Assembly (NCBI RefSeq): GCF_000425345.1
Contig: NZ_AUDG01000001.1
Coordinates: 124,001 to 188,000 of the forward strand
Direction: 5' to 3'
Source: Rheinheimera baltica DSM 14885
Lineage (GTDB): Bacteria > Pseudomonadota > Gammaproteobacteria > Enterobacterales > Alteromonadaceae
Length of the DNA stretch: 64,000 nt
A program made the position numbers and the translations under genes. Below the pieces are notes generated by a model. That model was given only the letters and a program-made list of their open reading frames with translations, was not told where the DNA came from and did no database searches. Of this stretch, positions 8,009-16,468 are shown piece after piece. Position 1 is the stretch's first letter; each line of letters starts with the position of its first letter.

Positions 8009-10396
8009 TTACTCCACTTTTCCAAGCACTAAAGCACAATGTTCAAAGGTGACCGAGGTGAACAGAACCAAGATATGTCGTGGCTGCTGATCACGCTGCA
8101 GCAGTGCCGGCTGCCAGATCGCACCTTGTTGATCGGCGCTCCAGTAAGGTGCACCATTTAAAATGGCCGCGCCCAGGTTAACCATTTGTGGCAATACTGC
8201 CGTGGGTGAATAGCCTAAATGCATTGCTGCAGATGTCAGCTGGGGTGGCGTATCGCCAAACAGGCTCTGTAAAGCGAGGTGTTCATTATTCATAAATGCA
8301 GCACTGCCCTGACCGACGCCAATCACCAAATCAATATCGGCGATCGTCAGACCTGATGCGGTTAAGGCTTGCTTTGCCACATGCGCCAGTTGGCTGCCGT
8401 TACCTTCTAAATCATGACCAATACCATCCTGATTTACGTTAAACGCCAGCACTTCAGCCAGTTTTTGTCCACCTCGCTGCTCGATAGCGGCACCCGACTC
8501 CAGCACCGTTACACTGGCGCCTTCGGTCAGATAAAAGCCTTCACCAGGCACGTCGCCGTCAAACTTGCCAAGCACCTGAAAGTGCTCACATAAGCTAGCA
8601 ATCAGCGGTGTCATTTCATCGGTTGATAAGTCAAAGATCCGCTCCTGATGGCCAATTTTGATTGCATCAAAACCAAATTTCATTGATCCAACCGGGCCGC
8701 ATAAAGTGGTATTAAACCCTTTGATCCCGAATTTAATTGACACCTCACCTGCTGCCGCATTAAGGGTTGTCAGCGGAAACTGGGTGGAACTTGCGTAAGC
8801 CAGGCCATCGTCAAACACCGACAACATGTACTTCTCCAGCGACTTCTGAGCACCATGTAATAACCCCGAAACCAGACCGGTTTCATATCGTTTTTCGGCC
8901 ATGACTTCGGTCAGGCCAAAGTTCGCTATAGCATGCTCAGTAGCTTTCACCGCAAACTGGATACTGGGAGAACTGCGGCGGGCACTGTTTTTCGCACCGG
9001 TTGGTAACGCTACTTTGCCGATAAAAGTCTGGTATTGATCGTCGTTCTGGCTAAAGCTACGTCCCTGTTCTAGCTGGGTCAGCCAGTCCTGACCTTCTGC
9101 TGCATCCGCAACACAATGGCCATAACCACTGATATAAACCTTGCGTTGTTGCGGTGCTTTTTTACCAAACACGCCTGCAGCTCGCGACACCACCAATGAC
9201 GAGTTATTCCCGCCAAAACCGTAGTTGTTACAAAGGATGGTATTGATACTGGCAGGTTCCTGCGGGCCATGGACATAATCCAGCGCCGCACAGCCATTCC
9301 GAGGTTCAGTGAAATGATTATTTGGTGCGAAATAGCCTTTTTCGGCACAGATCAAACTGATAATCAGCTCTACCACACCGCTGGCGCCTAGGGTATGACC
9401 AACACTGGATTTAACACTGGAAATCTTCACATTACTGCCAAAGACCCGCGCCACTGCTTGCGATTCAGGGACATCGTTACTATCGGTGCCAGTTCCATGT
9501 GCCGAAATGTAGTCAATATCCCCAAGGCCAACACCGGCGTTATCAAGGGCACAACGGATAGCGGTTTCGATGCCTTCACCGTTGTCATCAACTGAAGTCT
9601 GATGAAAGGCATCGGAAGAAAGCGCATAGCCAAGCACTTCGCCCCGGTGCTGATTGCCGCGTTGTTTTGAACTGGCCAGATTTTCCAGAATCAACACACC
9701 GGCACCTTCCCCAAGGCTGATACCAGACGGGCTCGAAAAGGGGGCCGCTGGCGATTTACTCAGAACTTTAAGGCTGTTAAAGCCAGCAGCGATACTCTCA
9801 GACAAGGTATCAGTGCCAATCACTATCACCCGATCGGTTTGGCCCGACAGCAACAAATCCCGGCCATAACCTATAGCGGTGTTACTGGAAGAACAAGCCG
9901 ATGAAATGGTTACTTTGATACTCTTCAGCGCCAGATATTCACAAACCGTTGTGGACACGTGATCGGTCAATGCCGCGTAAAAATCGTGCGGATTTAGGGT
10001 GGCATTGTCGCCAAACAACGCCGCTTTCATAATTTTTTCCACGTGTTGAATGCCGCTGTGTGAAGTACCCACCACCACTGCAGTACGCTCACTGTCAAAA
10101 TCGGCTTTGCGAAGGCCAGCTGAAGTCATGGCTTCTTCCAGTGCTTTAAGCGTGAACCAGACCCCACGGTCGGTTTTTTCAGTGAGTGCCCGGTCTAAGC
10201 CAAAGGTGTCATGGTTCGAAAACTCTGACGTCAGATTGCTGAGCAACTGATCAGCAGCAATATTCTCTGAAGGGACAATCGAACACTGCCCCGCCAGAAT
10301 GGCGTCGGCCAGTGTAGTGGCATCCCGCCCAAGCGGGGTGAACACGCCTAAACCGGCAATCACAACAATGTCTTGATCCTGGATTAAATGTTTCAT
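8009..10396 (-). CDS. Ketosynthase-chain length factor (KS-CLF) fusion
   Basis: This single chain of 795 residues contains two KASII-like halves. The first (about 1-410) has a complete triad: Cys168 in SSACSSS, His300 in SAHGTGT and His334 in SSVGHTLG. The second (about 415-795) keeps a Cys at the equivalent place (TTLCGPV, residue 566), but both histidine positions are lost: HGTGT is replaced by VGQGSA and the second His by Tyr729 in LGYSP. The first half should do decarboxylative condensation of malonyl-ACP; the second should act as chain length factor. In most type II systems these are separate subunits. It sits next to the KR and thioesterase genes. Confidence 0.88.
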   Translation of the reverse strand: MKHLIQDQDIVVIAGLGVFTPLGRDATTLADAILAGQCSIVPSENIAADQLLSNLTSEFSNHDTFGLDRALTEKTDRGVWFTLKALEEAMTSAGLRKADFDSERTAVVVGTSHSGIQHVEKIMKAALFGDNATLNPHDFYAALTDHVSTTVCEYLALKSIKVTISSACSSSNTAIGYGRDLLLSGQTDRVIVIGTDTLSESIAAGFNSLKVLSKSPAAPFSSPSGISLGEGAGVLILENLASSKQRGNQHRGEVLGYALSSDAFHQTSVDDNGEGIETAIRCALDNAGVGLGDIDYISAHGTGTDSNDVPESQAVARVFGSNVKISSVKSSVGHTLGASGVVELIISLICAEKGYFAPNNHFTEPRNGCAALDYVHGPQEPASINTILCNNYGFGGNNSSLVVSRAAGVFGKKAPQQRKVYISGYGHCVADAAEGQDWLTQLEQGRSFSQNDDQYQTFIGKVALPTGAKNSARRSSPSIQFAVKATEHAIANFGLTEVMAEKRYETGLVSGLLHGAQKSLEKYMLSVFDDGLAYASSTQFPLTTLNAAAGEVSIKFGIKGFNTTLCGPVGSMKFGFDAIKIGHQERIFDLSTDEMTPLIASLCEHFQVLGKFDGDVPGEGFYLTEGASVTVLESGAAIEQRGGQKLAEVLAFNVNQDGIGHDLEGNGSQLAHVAKQALTASGLTIADIDLVIGVGQGSAAFMNNEHLALQSLFGDTPPQLTSAAMHLGYSPTAVLPQMVNLGAAILNGAPYWSADQQGAIWQPALLQRDQQPRHILVLFTSVTFEHCALVLGKVE

Positions 10397-10408
10397 CAGT
10401 AACTGTCC

Positions 10409-11161
10409 TTAACGAAGGTGGCCGCCATCAACTTTGATGGTGGTGGCCTGAATGTAGCCGGGGGTCAATAAGCTGTGGACAACGTTCGCCACATCCGCAG
10501 GGGTGCCCATACTGCCAATCGAAGCATTGTTGAGCGTGTGTTCAAACATGGCTGGATCCAGCGCTGTCACCATATCAGTGGCAATAAAACCCGGCGCAAC
10601 AGCGTTGATATACATCCGCTGCCGGCCATATCGCCGCGCGAGCAACTGTGAATACCCAATAATGCCGCCTTTGGTGGTGGCATAAGGCACCTGGCCTTCT
10701 TTGCCGTAAACTCCAGCCGCCGATGCCATAAAAATCACCGACGAACAACCGGCTTGCTGCAGCAACGGCACCATTTGTTCAGTCAGCGCAATAGTGCCGT
10801 TAAGATTGGTGTGAATAAGGCTGGCAACGTCGGCGTCTGCCATCGCCAGAAAAGAGCCATCATTGGTCATGCCGGCATTGTTAATCAGGGCATCAGCTTT
10901 GCCGTAAGTCTGCGTAACATGCTGGACAAAAGCCGTCACAGACGACAAATCCGCCAGATCCATTTGCTGAATATCAGCGTCGATCCCAAGATCTTTTAAC
11001 TCGGCAGCCAGGGCGTCGGCTTGCGCCACACCACTGCGGTAAGTCACCACCAGCCGGGTTTGCGCCACAGCCGGAACGTTTTGTTTAAATTTGGCAACCA
11101 GCATGTCGACAATGGCTCTGCCGATGCCACGCGTGCCGCCTGTAACAATGATTGTTTTCAT
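10409..11161 (-). CDS. 3-oxoacyl-ACP reductase (FabG-like ketoreductase)
   Basis: This 250-residue SDR has the NADPH-binding TGGTRGIG at residues 7-14, the NNAG motif near 92, catalytic Ser in the FMASAAG segment and catalytic Tyr/Lys in PYATTKGG near 155-160. It should reduce the 3-oxoacyl-ACP made by the KS-CLF. It ends 12 bases before the KS-CLF gene and starts 8 bases after a second, degenerate SDR gene. The intact motifs make this the working ketoreductase of the cluster. Confidence 0.92.
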   Translation of the reverse strand: MKTIIVTGGTRGIGRAIVDMLVAKFKQNVPAVAQTRLVVTYRSGVAQADALAAELKDLGIDADIQQMDLADLSSVTAFVQHVTQTYGKADALINNAGMTNDGSFLAMADADVASLIHTNLNGTIALTEQMVPLLQQAGCSSVIFMASAAGVYGKEGQVPYATTKGGIIGYSQLLARRYGRQRMYINAVAPGFIATDMVTALDPAMFEHTLNNASIGSMGTPADVANVVHSLLTPGYIQATTIKVDGGHLR

Positions 11162-11169
11162 CGGTTTTC

Positions 11170-11841
11170 CTAGATATTACCTGCGGCGATGCCACTGCCC
11201 ACCGGGATGATGCCGCCGGTGGTGGTTAGATTTTTTAGACCGGCATACATCTGCAGCAGCTCAGCAATGTGTTGTACCGGTTGCGGCTTGTACTTCATGC
11301 CATAGACTTTCAGGCTCTGTTTCGCCTGCTTCCAGCTGTCGTTGGTGACACTTTCTTTGGGCGGATGGATCAGGAAGACATTCACTGACACGTCAAAACG
11401 TGCGACTTCCTTGGCGATACTTTGTACCGCCGCAATCACCGCATTGTTGGTGATGGGGTTTGACGGCGAAGCGACGCTGTAATTGACGCTGTGGTCATAA
11501 CACAGCACCCAGATGCGTCCGCCGTCAGCTCTGGCCAGATGTTGCGACCCGTACTTCAACGCTTTGAGGACCTCGGTTAACCGCAGTTCCAATCGCTGCA
11601 TAGCGGTCACTGCATCCGCTGTAAATTCAGCTAACTCATTGAAACCACCAGTTAAATCAAGATAGATATTGTGGTAATACCGACCTTCATTGCTCAGTTG
11701 TTCAAAATGCTGCCGCACTATGGCGGCACCATCAGTGTGTTCTGGCAATTCAAGGACATGACACTCACGGCCAGCAGCCTGCAGTCGCTCGAGCAGAGAC
11801 TGTGGGATGATGCCGTTGCTGTTGATGAAAAGGTCTGACAT
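11170..11841 (-). CDS. Degenerate SDR-fold protein (ketoreductase partner)
   Basis: This 223-residue protein keeps the outline of an SDR: a GGFNELAEF segment where NNAG would be, a helix, GRIWVLCYDHS at the strand carrying the catalytic Ser, then VASPSNPITNNAV where YxxxK should be, and VSVNVFLIHPP matching the usual IRVNxVxPG. The N-terminal Gly-rich nucleotide motif is missing, and the Tyr-Lys pair is replaced by Ser/Asn. It is probably not a working reductase and may be a structural partner of the intact KR encoded immediately downstream. The ATG at 11841 follows a GGGGAG ribosome site; longer reading upstream would overlap the ACP gene. Confidence 0.6.
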   Translation of the reverse strand: MSDLFINSNGIIPQSLLERLQAAGRECHVLELPEHTDGAAIVRQHFEQLSNEGRYYHNIYLDLTGGFNELAEFTADAVTAMQRLELRLTEVLKALKYGSQHLARADGGRIWVLCYDHSVNYSVASPSNPITNNAVIAAVQSIAKEVARFDVSVNVFLIHPPKESVTNDSWKQAKQSLKVYGMKYKPQPVQHIAELLQMYAGLKNLTTTGGIIPVGSGIAAGNI

Positions 11842-11861
11842 GGTTGCTCCCCGTTGCAGCG

Positions 11862-12155
11862 TTACGCCGCGATCTTCATGCGTGATTGCACCATATCGAT
11901 GACACTGCCAATCGATGCACAAACTTCATCAATAAAGGTGCTGTCGATTTCGATTGGCTTAAACTGATACTTTTTCTCAATGCCAACCAATAAATCCAGA
12001 ACGTCTACGGAATCCAGACCCAGACCCTGTTCGCTGAGGATCAACGTCTCTTCGGAGAAGTCTTCAGCGCTGTAACCGTCATCCGCCAGCTCCAGACGGT
12101 CGAGGAAAATTGAATTTACGACAAAATCTAAAATTTCATTTCTTGAAAAGTTCAT
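11862..12155 (-). CDS. Acyl carrier protein (second of two)
   Basis: This 97-residue acidic helical protein has the phosphopantetheine attachment serine in GLGLDSVDVLDLL near residue 50. It lies between the dehydratase genes and the SDR pair, in the core of the PKS operon, so it is the likely extension-chain carrier. Its attachment motif (LDSVD) differs from the first ACP (IDSLN), consistent with the two serving different partners. Confidence 0.9.
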   Translation of the reverse strand: MNFSRNEILDFVVNSIFLDRLELADDGYSAEDFSEETLILSEQGLGLDSVDVLDLLVGIEKKYQFKPIEIDSTFIDEVCASIGSVIDMVQSRMKIAA

Positions 12156-12182
12156 AGGTATTACTCCGTTAGTTAAGGTTAG

Positions 12183-12623
12183 TTACTTGTTTTGATAGAG
12201 CGTAAAGCTCGCTTTGGCGACGTTTTCGTCACCGCATTTCGACACACAGGAAAAACGACAAAATCTTGAAGTCGCAGTCCCGAGGTCGGATAAATCATTC
12301 AGTGGTTTAGACTCAATGATCACGACATCCCCTGGCCTGACCGGCTTGATAAACTTGGCCCGGTCAATCGAGGCGATAAATCCTTCGGCTTTTTCACCGA
12401 GTTTGTTATTCAGCCAGGCCCGGCATGACTGGGCCATGCTCTCCACCAGGATGACGCCCGGCACTACCGGATCCCCCGGGAAATGGCCAACGAAAAAATC
12501 TTCATCGCCCATATAAAGCCGCACTGATTTGATGAGGTTTTCCTCTTCACAAAAGCTGACCTCGTCAACGAATCTGAAAGGCGCCGTTTGTCGCAAAAAT
12601 GAGTCAAGATCTATACCCTGCAT
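12183..12623 (-). CDS. 3-hydroxyacyl-ACP dehydratase (FabZ-like)
   Basis: This 146-residue hotdog protein has the FabZ active site in GHFPGDPVVPGVILVESMAQ, with the His near residue 57 and the Glu of VESMAQ about 14 residues later. It should dehydrate 3-hydroxyacyl-ACP to the trans-2-enoyl form. No enoyl reductase gene is visible in the window, so double bonds could persist, as in polyene synthesis. The preceding gene, 1 base upstream, encodes a second hotdog protein without the histidine; the two probably form one complex. Confidence 0.9.
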   Translation of the reverse strand: MQGIDLDSFLRQTAPFRFVDEVSFCEEENLIKSVRLYMGDEDFFVGHFPGDPVVPGVILVESMAQSCRAWLNNKLGEKAEGFIASIDRAKFIKPVRPGDVVIIESKPLNDLSDLGTATSRFCRFSCVSKCGDENVAKASFTLYQNK

Positions 12624-12624
12624 A

Positions 12625-13041
12625 TCAGCCTCGAATAAAAATACTAATCGTTCCCTGAACCATCAGTTCTTTGCCGGCAAACACCCCAAACTCGAAGCTG
12701 TATACCGGCCTTCTTTCTTCTACCAGCCGTGATTCCAGCCTGATTGGAAAGTGCACCTGGCAAAGAGATTTCCGTTCCACCTGCTGAAACGATGCAATAA
12801 CGCCACGCTGCCCCCGTTTTTTGTCCCTTAAAATTAACCCCGACGACTGCGCGGCATACTCGAGCATCACATAAGTATCCACTTGCGCCGCATCGGCGAA
12901 TTTGTACGGATTGTCACTGCCGTATAATTCGGTCACGACTTGGGTTTCATCGAGATACAGCACCTTATCGACAAACCGGAATGGCGCGGTCTGGGCCAGA
13001 CCTTCGATATACCTTGCTGATAATTCATTACTCAGTTTCAC
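12625..13041 (-). CDS. Degenerate hotdog dehydratase-like protein
   Basis: This 138-residue protein shares TAPFRFVDKVL with the neighbouring FabZ-like protein (TAPFRFVDEVS), so the two are paralogues. At the active site HFPGxP is replaced by KFADAAQ, while the Glu-bearing helix LEYAAQSSG is kept. The catalytic histidine is therefore missing. It may supply the second half of a heterodimeric dehydratase, as described for ApeI/ApeP in aryl polyene systems. Whether it binds substrate is unknown. It is 1 base from the active partner gene. Confidence 0.7.
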   Translation of the reverse strand: MKLSNELSARYIEGLAQTAPFRFVDKVLYLDETQVVTELYGSDNPYKFADAAQVDTYVMLEYAAQSSGLILRDKKRGQRGVIASFQQVERKSLCQVHFPIRLESRLVEERRPVYSFEFGVFAGKELMVQGTISIFIRG

Positions 13042-13056
13042 AGGGAGCTCACTTCG

Positions 13057-13839
13057 TTAATTTTTCCGTAATCCCGACTTGCTGAACGTCGTCTCCGGGT
13101 AACTGGAGGTCTGGTAATCACTCATCCTGATCCACACCGCAGAGTTCTTCCGCAAGCTGTCGTAGATAGCAATTTTCTCTAATTTTGCTTTGCCCTGATG
13201 GTCGATAAAACTCTTGTACTGGATGGTTTTTAGTAACCGTCCCGACACGGTGAAATGCCTGGTTTCAATGGGCCGGTCGTGCTCTAGATCGTATTTGAGC
13301 TCAATTTTGGCAAACGTCGCCTTGGCATTGTTGCTGACCAGACTGACATCCAGCTGCTTACCGTCGGACGTTTGTTCGCTGGTAACAACCGTATAACCAT
13401 TCAGATAAGAGGTGTTCAGCACATCTGCGATGGACGCGGAACCAAATACCCGTTGCAGCGGTGCGATACGCACCACATTGGAACTGCCAGGTAAATACAG
13501 CCATAAATCTTTGTCGCGAATTAAGGTGCGGCGACCTTGTTCAGTTTTTGGCGATAACACTTCTATCAGTGCATATCCCTGCTCACTAATCTTCACGTCA
13601 AGCTTATGTTTTCCAACAACTTTTTCGTTCTCCAACGTAATCACTTCGGAATCGAAGGAAAAATCAGTGCCTTTAAAGCCGCGCAGGTATTCCATATTTT
13701 CCAGCACGGCCAGCACGGTACTGCCAGGCGCGGCAACAGTGGCAAGGTCGGTCGGCACTGAAGCAGCGGCTGCCTGCAGGTGTGTACTGAGTGCCAGTAA
13801 ACTAATTACGGTTGCGATCTGTTTGATGGGTAGTTTCAT
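13057..13839 (-). CDS. LolA-like outer-membrane lipoprotein-sorting/lipid carrier protein
   Basis: This 260-residue exported protein has a signal peptide (IATVISLLALSTHLQAAAA). The body matches the LolA-like 'outer membrane lipoprotein-sorting protein' family: a RRTLIRDKDLWLYLPG segment, RIAPLQRVFGSASIADVL, then a final strand-rich part. Proteins of this family usually shuttle lipids or hydrophobic metabolites across the periplasm, and accompany MMPL or FtsX-type exporters. It directly follows the FtsX permease gene, with the barrel protein downstream. It probably carries the polyketide/lipid product to the outer membrane. Confidence 0.8.
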   Translation of the reverse strand: MKLPIKQIATVISLLALSTHLQAAAASVPTDLATVAAPGSTVLAVLENMEYLRGFKGTDFSFDSEVITLENEKVVGKHKLDVKISEQGYALIEVLSPKTEQGRRTLIRDKDLWLYLPGSSNVVRIAPLQRVFGSASIADVLNTSYLNGYTVVTSEQTSDGKQLDVSLVSNNAKATFAKIELKYDLEHDRPIETRHFTVSGRLLKTIQYKSFIDHQGKAKLEKIAIYDSLRKNSAVWIRMSDYQTSSYPETTFSKSGLRKN

Positions 13840-13849
13840 TCTTTAGCTC

Positions 13850-15073
13850 CTAGCGTTGCATAGCTTCATTGATGGGCAATCTGCCTGCCCGCCAGGCCGG
13901 GAAAAATCCTCCGACCAGGGTGGCGATCAGCGTCAGGAATGCCGGTACCATCAGCACCTGCAAATCCAGCAAAATACGCAGTGGATAGGCAAAGGTAGAC
14001 CCTGGCGGTGTTGGCATGTTGATGTTGGCGTAGTTGATCACCTGGGCCAGTAATGCACCGCTGCCAATACCGACCAGCACCGCAAACACACCGACAATCA
14101 GTCCTTCAATCAGCACCATCAACAACACTTCAGTACGTGAGGATCCAAGCGCTCGTATCGTCGACAATTCCGACACCCGCTCCATCACGCCCATTGTCAT
14201 GGTGTTGAAGATGGCGGCGAAGATGATGATGATGACCAGCGCAGTGACGAAGCCGAAAATGTTGTTAAACATCGCGACAATCTGATGATATTGATCCGAC
14301 ATTTCCGACCATGATTTGATGCTCAGGCCAGGTCCGTCATTGGCAATCACCGCCCGGATCAGACGATCACTTTCGTCCGTTAGCTTTGATTCGTCGAGCA
14401 GCACGACCAGATTCGTGACTGCGTCAGAATGCTGTACTTCCTGCATTAGCGACAGATTCATTTTGATGAACCGCTTATTGAGTTCCTTGGCGCCGGTATC
14501 CATCACCCCGATCACTTCCATGTCAACGGCATTGATAGCTCCTCCATCAGTCGTGGTTAAGAAGGTCAGAATGTCGCCGACTTTTGCCCCCAGTTCTGCC
14601 AGCAATTCGCGGCCAACTAATGCGCCTGCTGGCTTGTGGGAAAAGAGTCCGGACCCTTCGACAATTGATACCGCTTCGCTGATTTGTGCATCGGCATCAG
14701 CGTCGACACCGTAGGCCAGAATGCCAACCGATTTATCCCCAAATGAAATCAAACCCTGGGCTTCCACACGATGGCTGACCAGCTTGACTTCATCCAGTGC
14801 CGCCAGCTTGTCCGCGACCAGCACCGCCCGCTCTTTGGCGATCAGGCTTTTGGTATAGGCTTCCTCGCCGACGACTGTCGCATGAACCTGATAATGTCCT
14901 AACTGCGAATAGATGCTTCCCAGTCGGATCCCTTCATACATTTGTGCAACATAACCACCAAACAGCACCAGGCTGATGGTGCCGATCAGGATGGCCATAC
15001 AGGCAATCAAATTTTTGCGCCAGTCGCGCAAGACATTCAGCACGATAAGTTTGCCAAGAAATAACAGATACAT
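13850..15073 (-). CDS. ABC transporter permease, FtsX/MacB (LolC/E) type
   Basis: This 407-residue protein has one transmembrane helix near residues 20-42, a periplasmic domain of about 220 residues, and three helices near 275-300, 325-350 and 370-395. This is the FtsX layout of LolC/E and MacB. The periplasmic part has the KVGDIL segment typical of MacB-like permeases. It should work with the LolD-type ATPase at 15778-16461 as a mechanotransmission exporter that pulls a lipid-like product out of the inner membrane. The small lipoprotein gene lies between the two. A role in export is inferred from family and position. Confidence 0.85.
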   Translation of the reverse strand: MYLLFLGKLIVLNVLRDWRKNLIACMAILIGTISLVLFGGYVAQMYEGIRLGSIYSQLGHYQVHATVVGEEAYTKSLIAKERAVLVADKLAALDEVKLVSHRVEAQGLISFGDKSVGILAYGVDADADAQISEAVSIVEGSGLFSHKPAGALVGRELLAELGAKVGDILTFLTTTDGGAINAVDMEVIGVMDTGAKELNKRFIKMNLSLMQEVQHSDAVTNLVVLLDESKLTDESDRLIRAVIANDGPGLSIKSWSEMSDQYHQIVAMFNNIFGFVTALVIIIIFAAIFNTMTMGVMERVSELSTIRALGSSRTEVLLMVLIEGLIVGVFAVLVGIGSGALLAQVINYANINMPTPPGSTFAYPLRILLDLQVLMVPAFLTLIATLVGGFFPAWRAGRLPINEAMQR

Positions 15074-15182
15074 AACTAACCTTCACTTTGAAGTTGATGA
15101 CGCTTATAGCAATAACGCTTTGGTTAAAGACGCTGGGTTCGAAGCCTTACTGTTCGCGGGAATGGCAACGGCAAGCACGCTG

Positions 15183-15785
15183 CTACACATCCGTTGCCAA
15201 TCGCGAGGTGACCTCTGCCAACATCTCTTTAACGCTCTGCTGCAGGCCTGGATTGAACTTGGTGAATTCGCTGCTTTGCAGCACAAACTCCAGGTCAGAA
15301 CGGGCAGTCGCCGCTTTATTCATAAATTCCGGCACTCTGACTGACACGATGCCGCGGTTTAGCCGGGCGGTGACATTATCCGGGTACTTGCTGACGGCTT
15401 TGTCGAGGTAACGAAAGCCCCTGGCACTGAACGATCCGGCTTGCTGCGCGTTGTTTACATAAAACAACGCTTTACGGGCGTACAAGGAGCCGAGGCTCGA
15501 CATCAGCTCCGCTTCCTGCAACAACGCTTTGTCCAGCGTCAGCTGATCCGCTAACGTCAGTAATTGTTCCAGCTGGGAAATCTGCGTATTCAGTTGTGTT
15601 TCCGTCAGGGCCGAATCAGCCATCAGCTGGTTAGTCGCAGCGATCTGGGCCACAGCGGCTTTAAGGTAAGACTTCTGATCCAGCTCGCCTTCAATTAAAG
15701 ATTCGGCATGGCTGGAGGTGCTAACCGGTTGTTCACAGCCGGCCAGACTGAGGACGACTAACGCGATTCCGAATTTCTTAAACAT
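15183..15785 (-). CDS. Small lipoprotein, helical, between ATPase and permease genes
   Basis: This 200-residue protein has a lipoprotein signal (IALVVLSLAGC, Cys at residue 18) and a mostly alpha-helical body with many Leu/Ala repeats and two TPR-like stretches (SLGSLYARKALFYVNNAQ and FRYLDKAVSKYPDNVTARLN). It overlaps the end of the ATPase gene by 8 bases and precedes the FtsX permease gene, so it belongs to the exporter set. It could bridge the inner-membrane ABC part and the outer membrane. The family is not recognised. The 109 bases between it and the permease gene hold no other gene. Confidence 0.75.
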   Translation of the reverse strand: MFKKFGIALVVLSLAGCEQPVSTSSHAESLIEGELDQKSYLKAAVAQIAATNQLMADSALTETQLNTQISQLEQLLTLADQLTLDKALLQEAELMSSLGSLYARKALFYVNNAQQAGSFSARGFRYLDKAVSKYPDNVTARLNRGIVSVRVPEFMNKAATARSDLEFVLQSSEFTKFNPGLQQSVKEMLAEVTSRLATDV

Positions 15786-16461
15786 GGTTATTTCCTTTGA
15801 GTTGTTGAATTAATTGGCCATCGTGCATATCGAGAGTCCTAACTGCACTACTGGAAAAATTTTTATCGTGAGTTGCAATCACTACAGTGACGCCTTTGTC
15901 CTGATTCAGTTTTTGCAGCAGCTGGTACACAACAGCGGTATTTTCGCTGTCGAGGTTTGCGGTGGGTTCGTCGGCAATAATCAGCTCCGGCTTTTTAGCA
16001 AAAGCTCTGGCTATCGACACGCGTTGCATTTGTCCACCGGACATCTGTTTCGGTTTTCGGTCAGAAAATTCCTCCATACCCACGTCAGCCAGTGCGGCAA
16101 GTGCTTTTGCTTTGGCCTGCCGATCTTTCAGTAAATAAAGTGGGTACATCACATTTTCGAGCGCGGTTAACGCCGGATGTAAGTTAAACTGCTGGAAAAT
16201 GATCCCGATGTGCTGCCGGCGAATGTTTGCCAGTTCGCTATCACTGAGCTTTGAAATCTGCTGATCATTTAACAAAATTTCGCCGGAACTTGGGGTGTTA
16301 ATCAACCCCAGCATCCCGAGCAAAGTGCTTTTGCCACTGCCGCTTTTACCGGTCAGGCAAACCAGTTCGCCACGGCCAATCTCCAGACTGACGTTGTTTA
16401 CTGCAACGGACTGCACCTGGCCGTTCCGATATTCTTTGCTGACTTGATTAAGTTTTAACAT
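15778..16461 (-). CDS. ABC transporter ATPase, LolD/MacB type
   Basis: This 227-residue ATPase of the MacB/LolD family has Walker A GKSGSGKST near residue 36, the signature MSGGQMQR near 138, Walker B LIIADEPTANLD near 156 and the H-loop VIATHD. It should energise the FtsX-type permease at 13850-15073. The ATG at 16461 (MLKLNQVSKEY) is the natural LolD-like start; the reading frame is open further upstream but would run into the preceding gene. Confidence 0.9.
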   Translation of the reverse strand: MLKLNQVSKEYRNGQVQSVAVNNVSLEIGRGELVCLTGKSGSGKSTLLGMLGLINTPSSGEILLNDQQISKLSDSELANIRRQHIGIIFQQFNLHPALTALENVMYPLYLLKDRQAKAKALAALADVGMEEFSDRKPKQMSGGQMQRVSIARAFAKKPELIIADEPTANLDSENTAVVYQLLQKLNQDKGVTVVIATHDKNFSSSAVRTLDMHDGQLIQQLKGNNHV

Positions 16462-16468
16462 GTGGATA

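Noticed and set aside
12214-12516. Rightward open frame of 100 codons over the dehydratase gene
   Set aside because: It is antisense to an intact FabZ-like gene with catalytic residues.
14034-14714. Rightward open frames over the FtsX permease
   Set aside because: They are antisense to a gene with clear FtsX topology.
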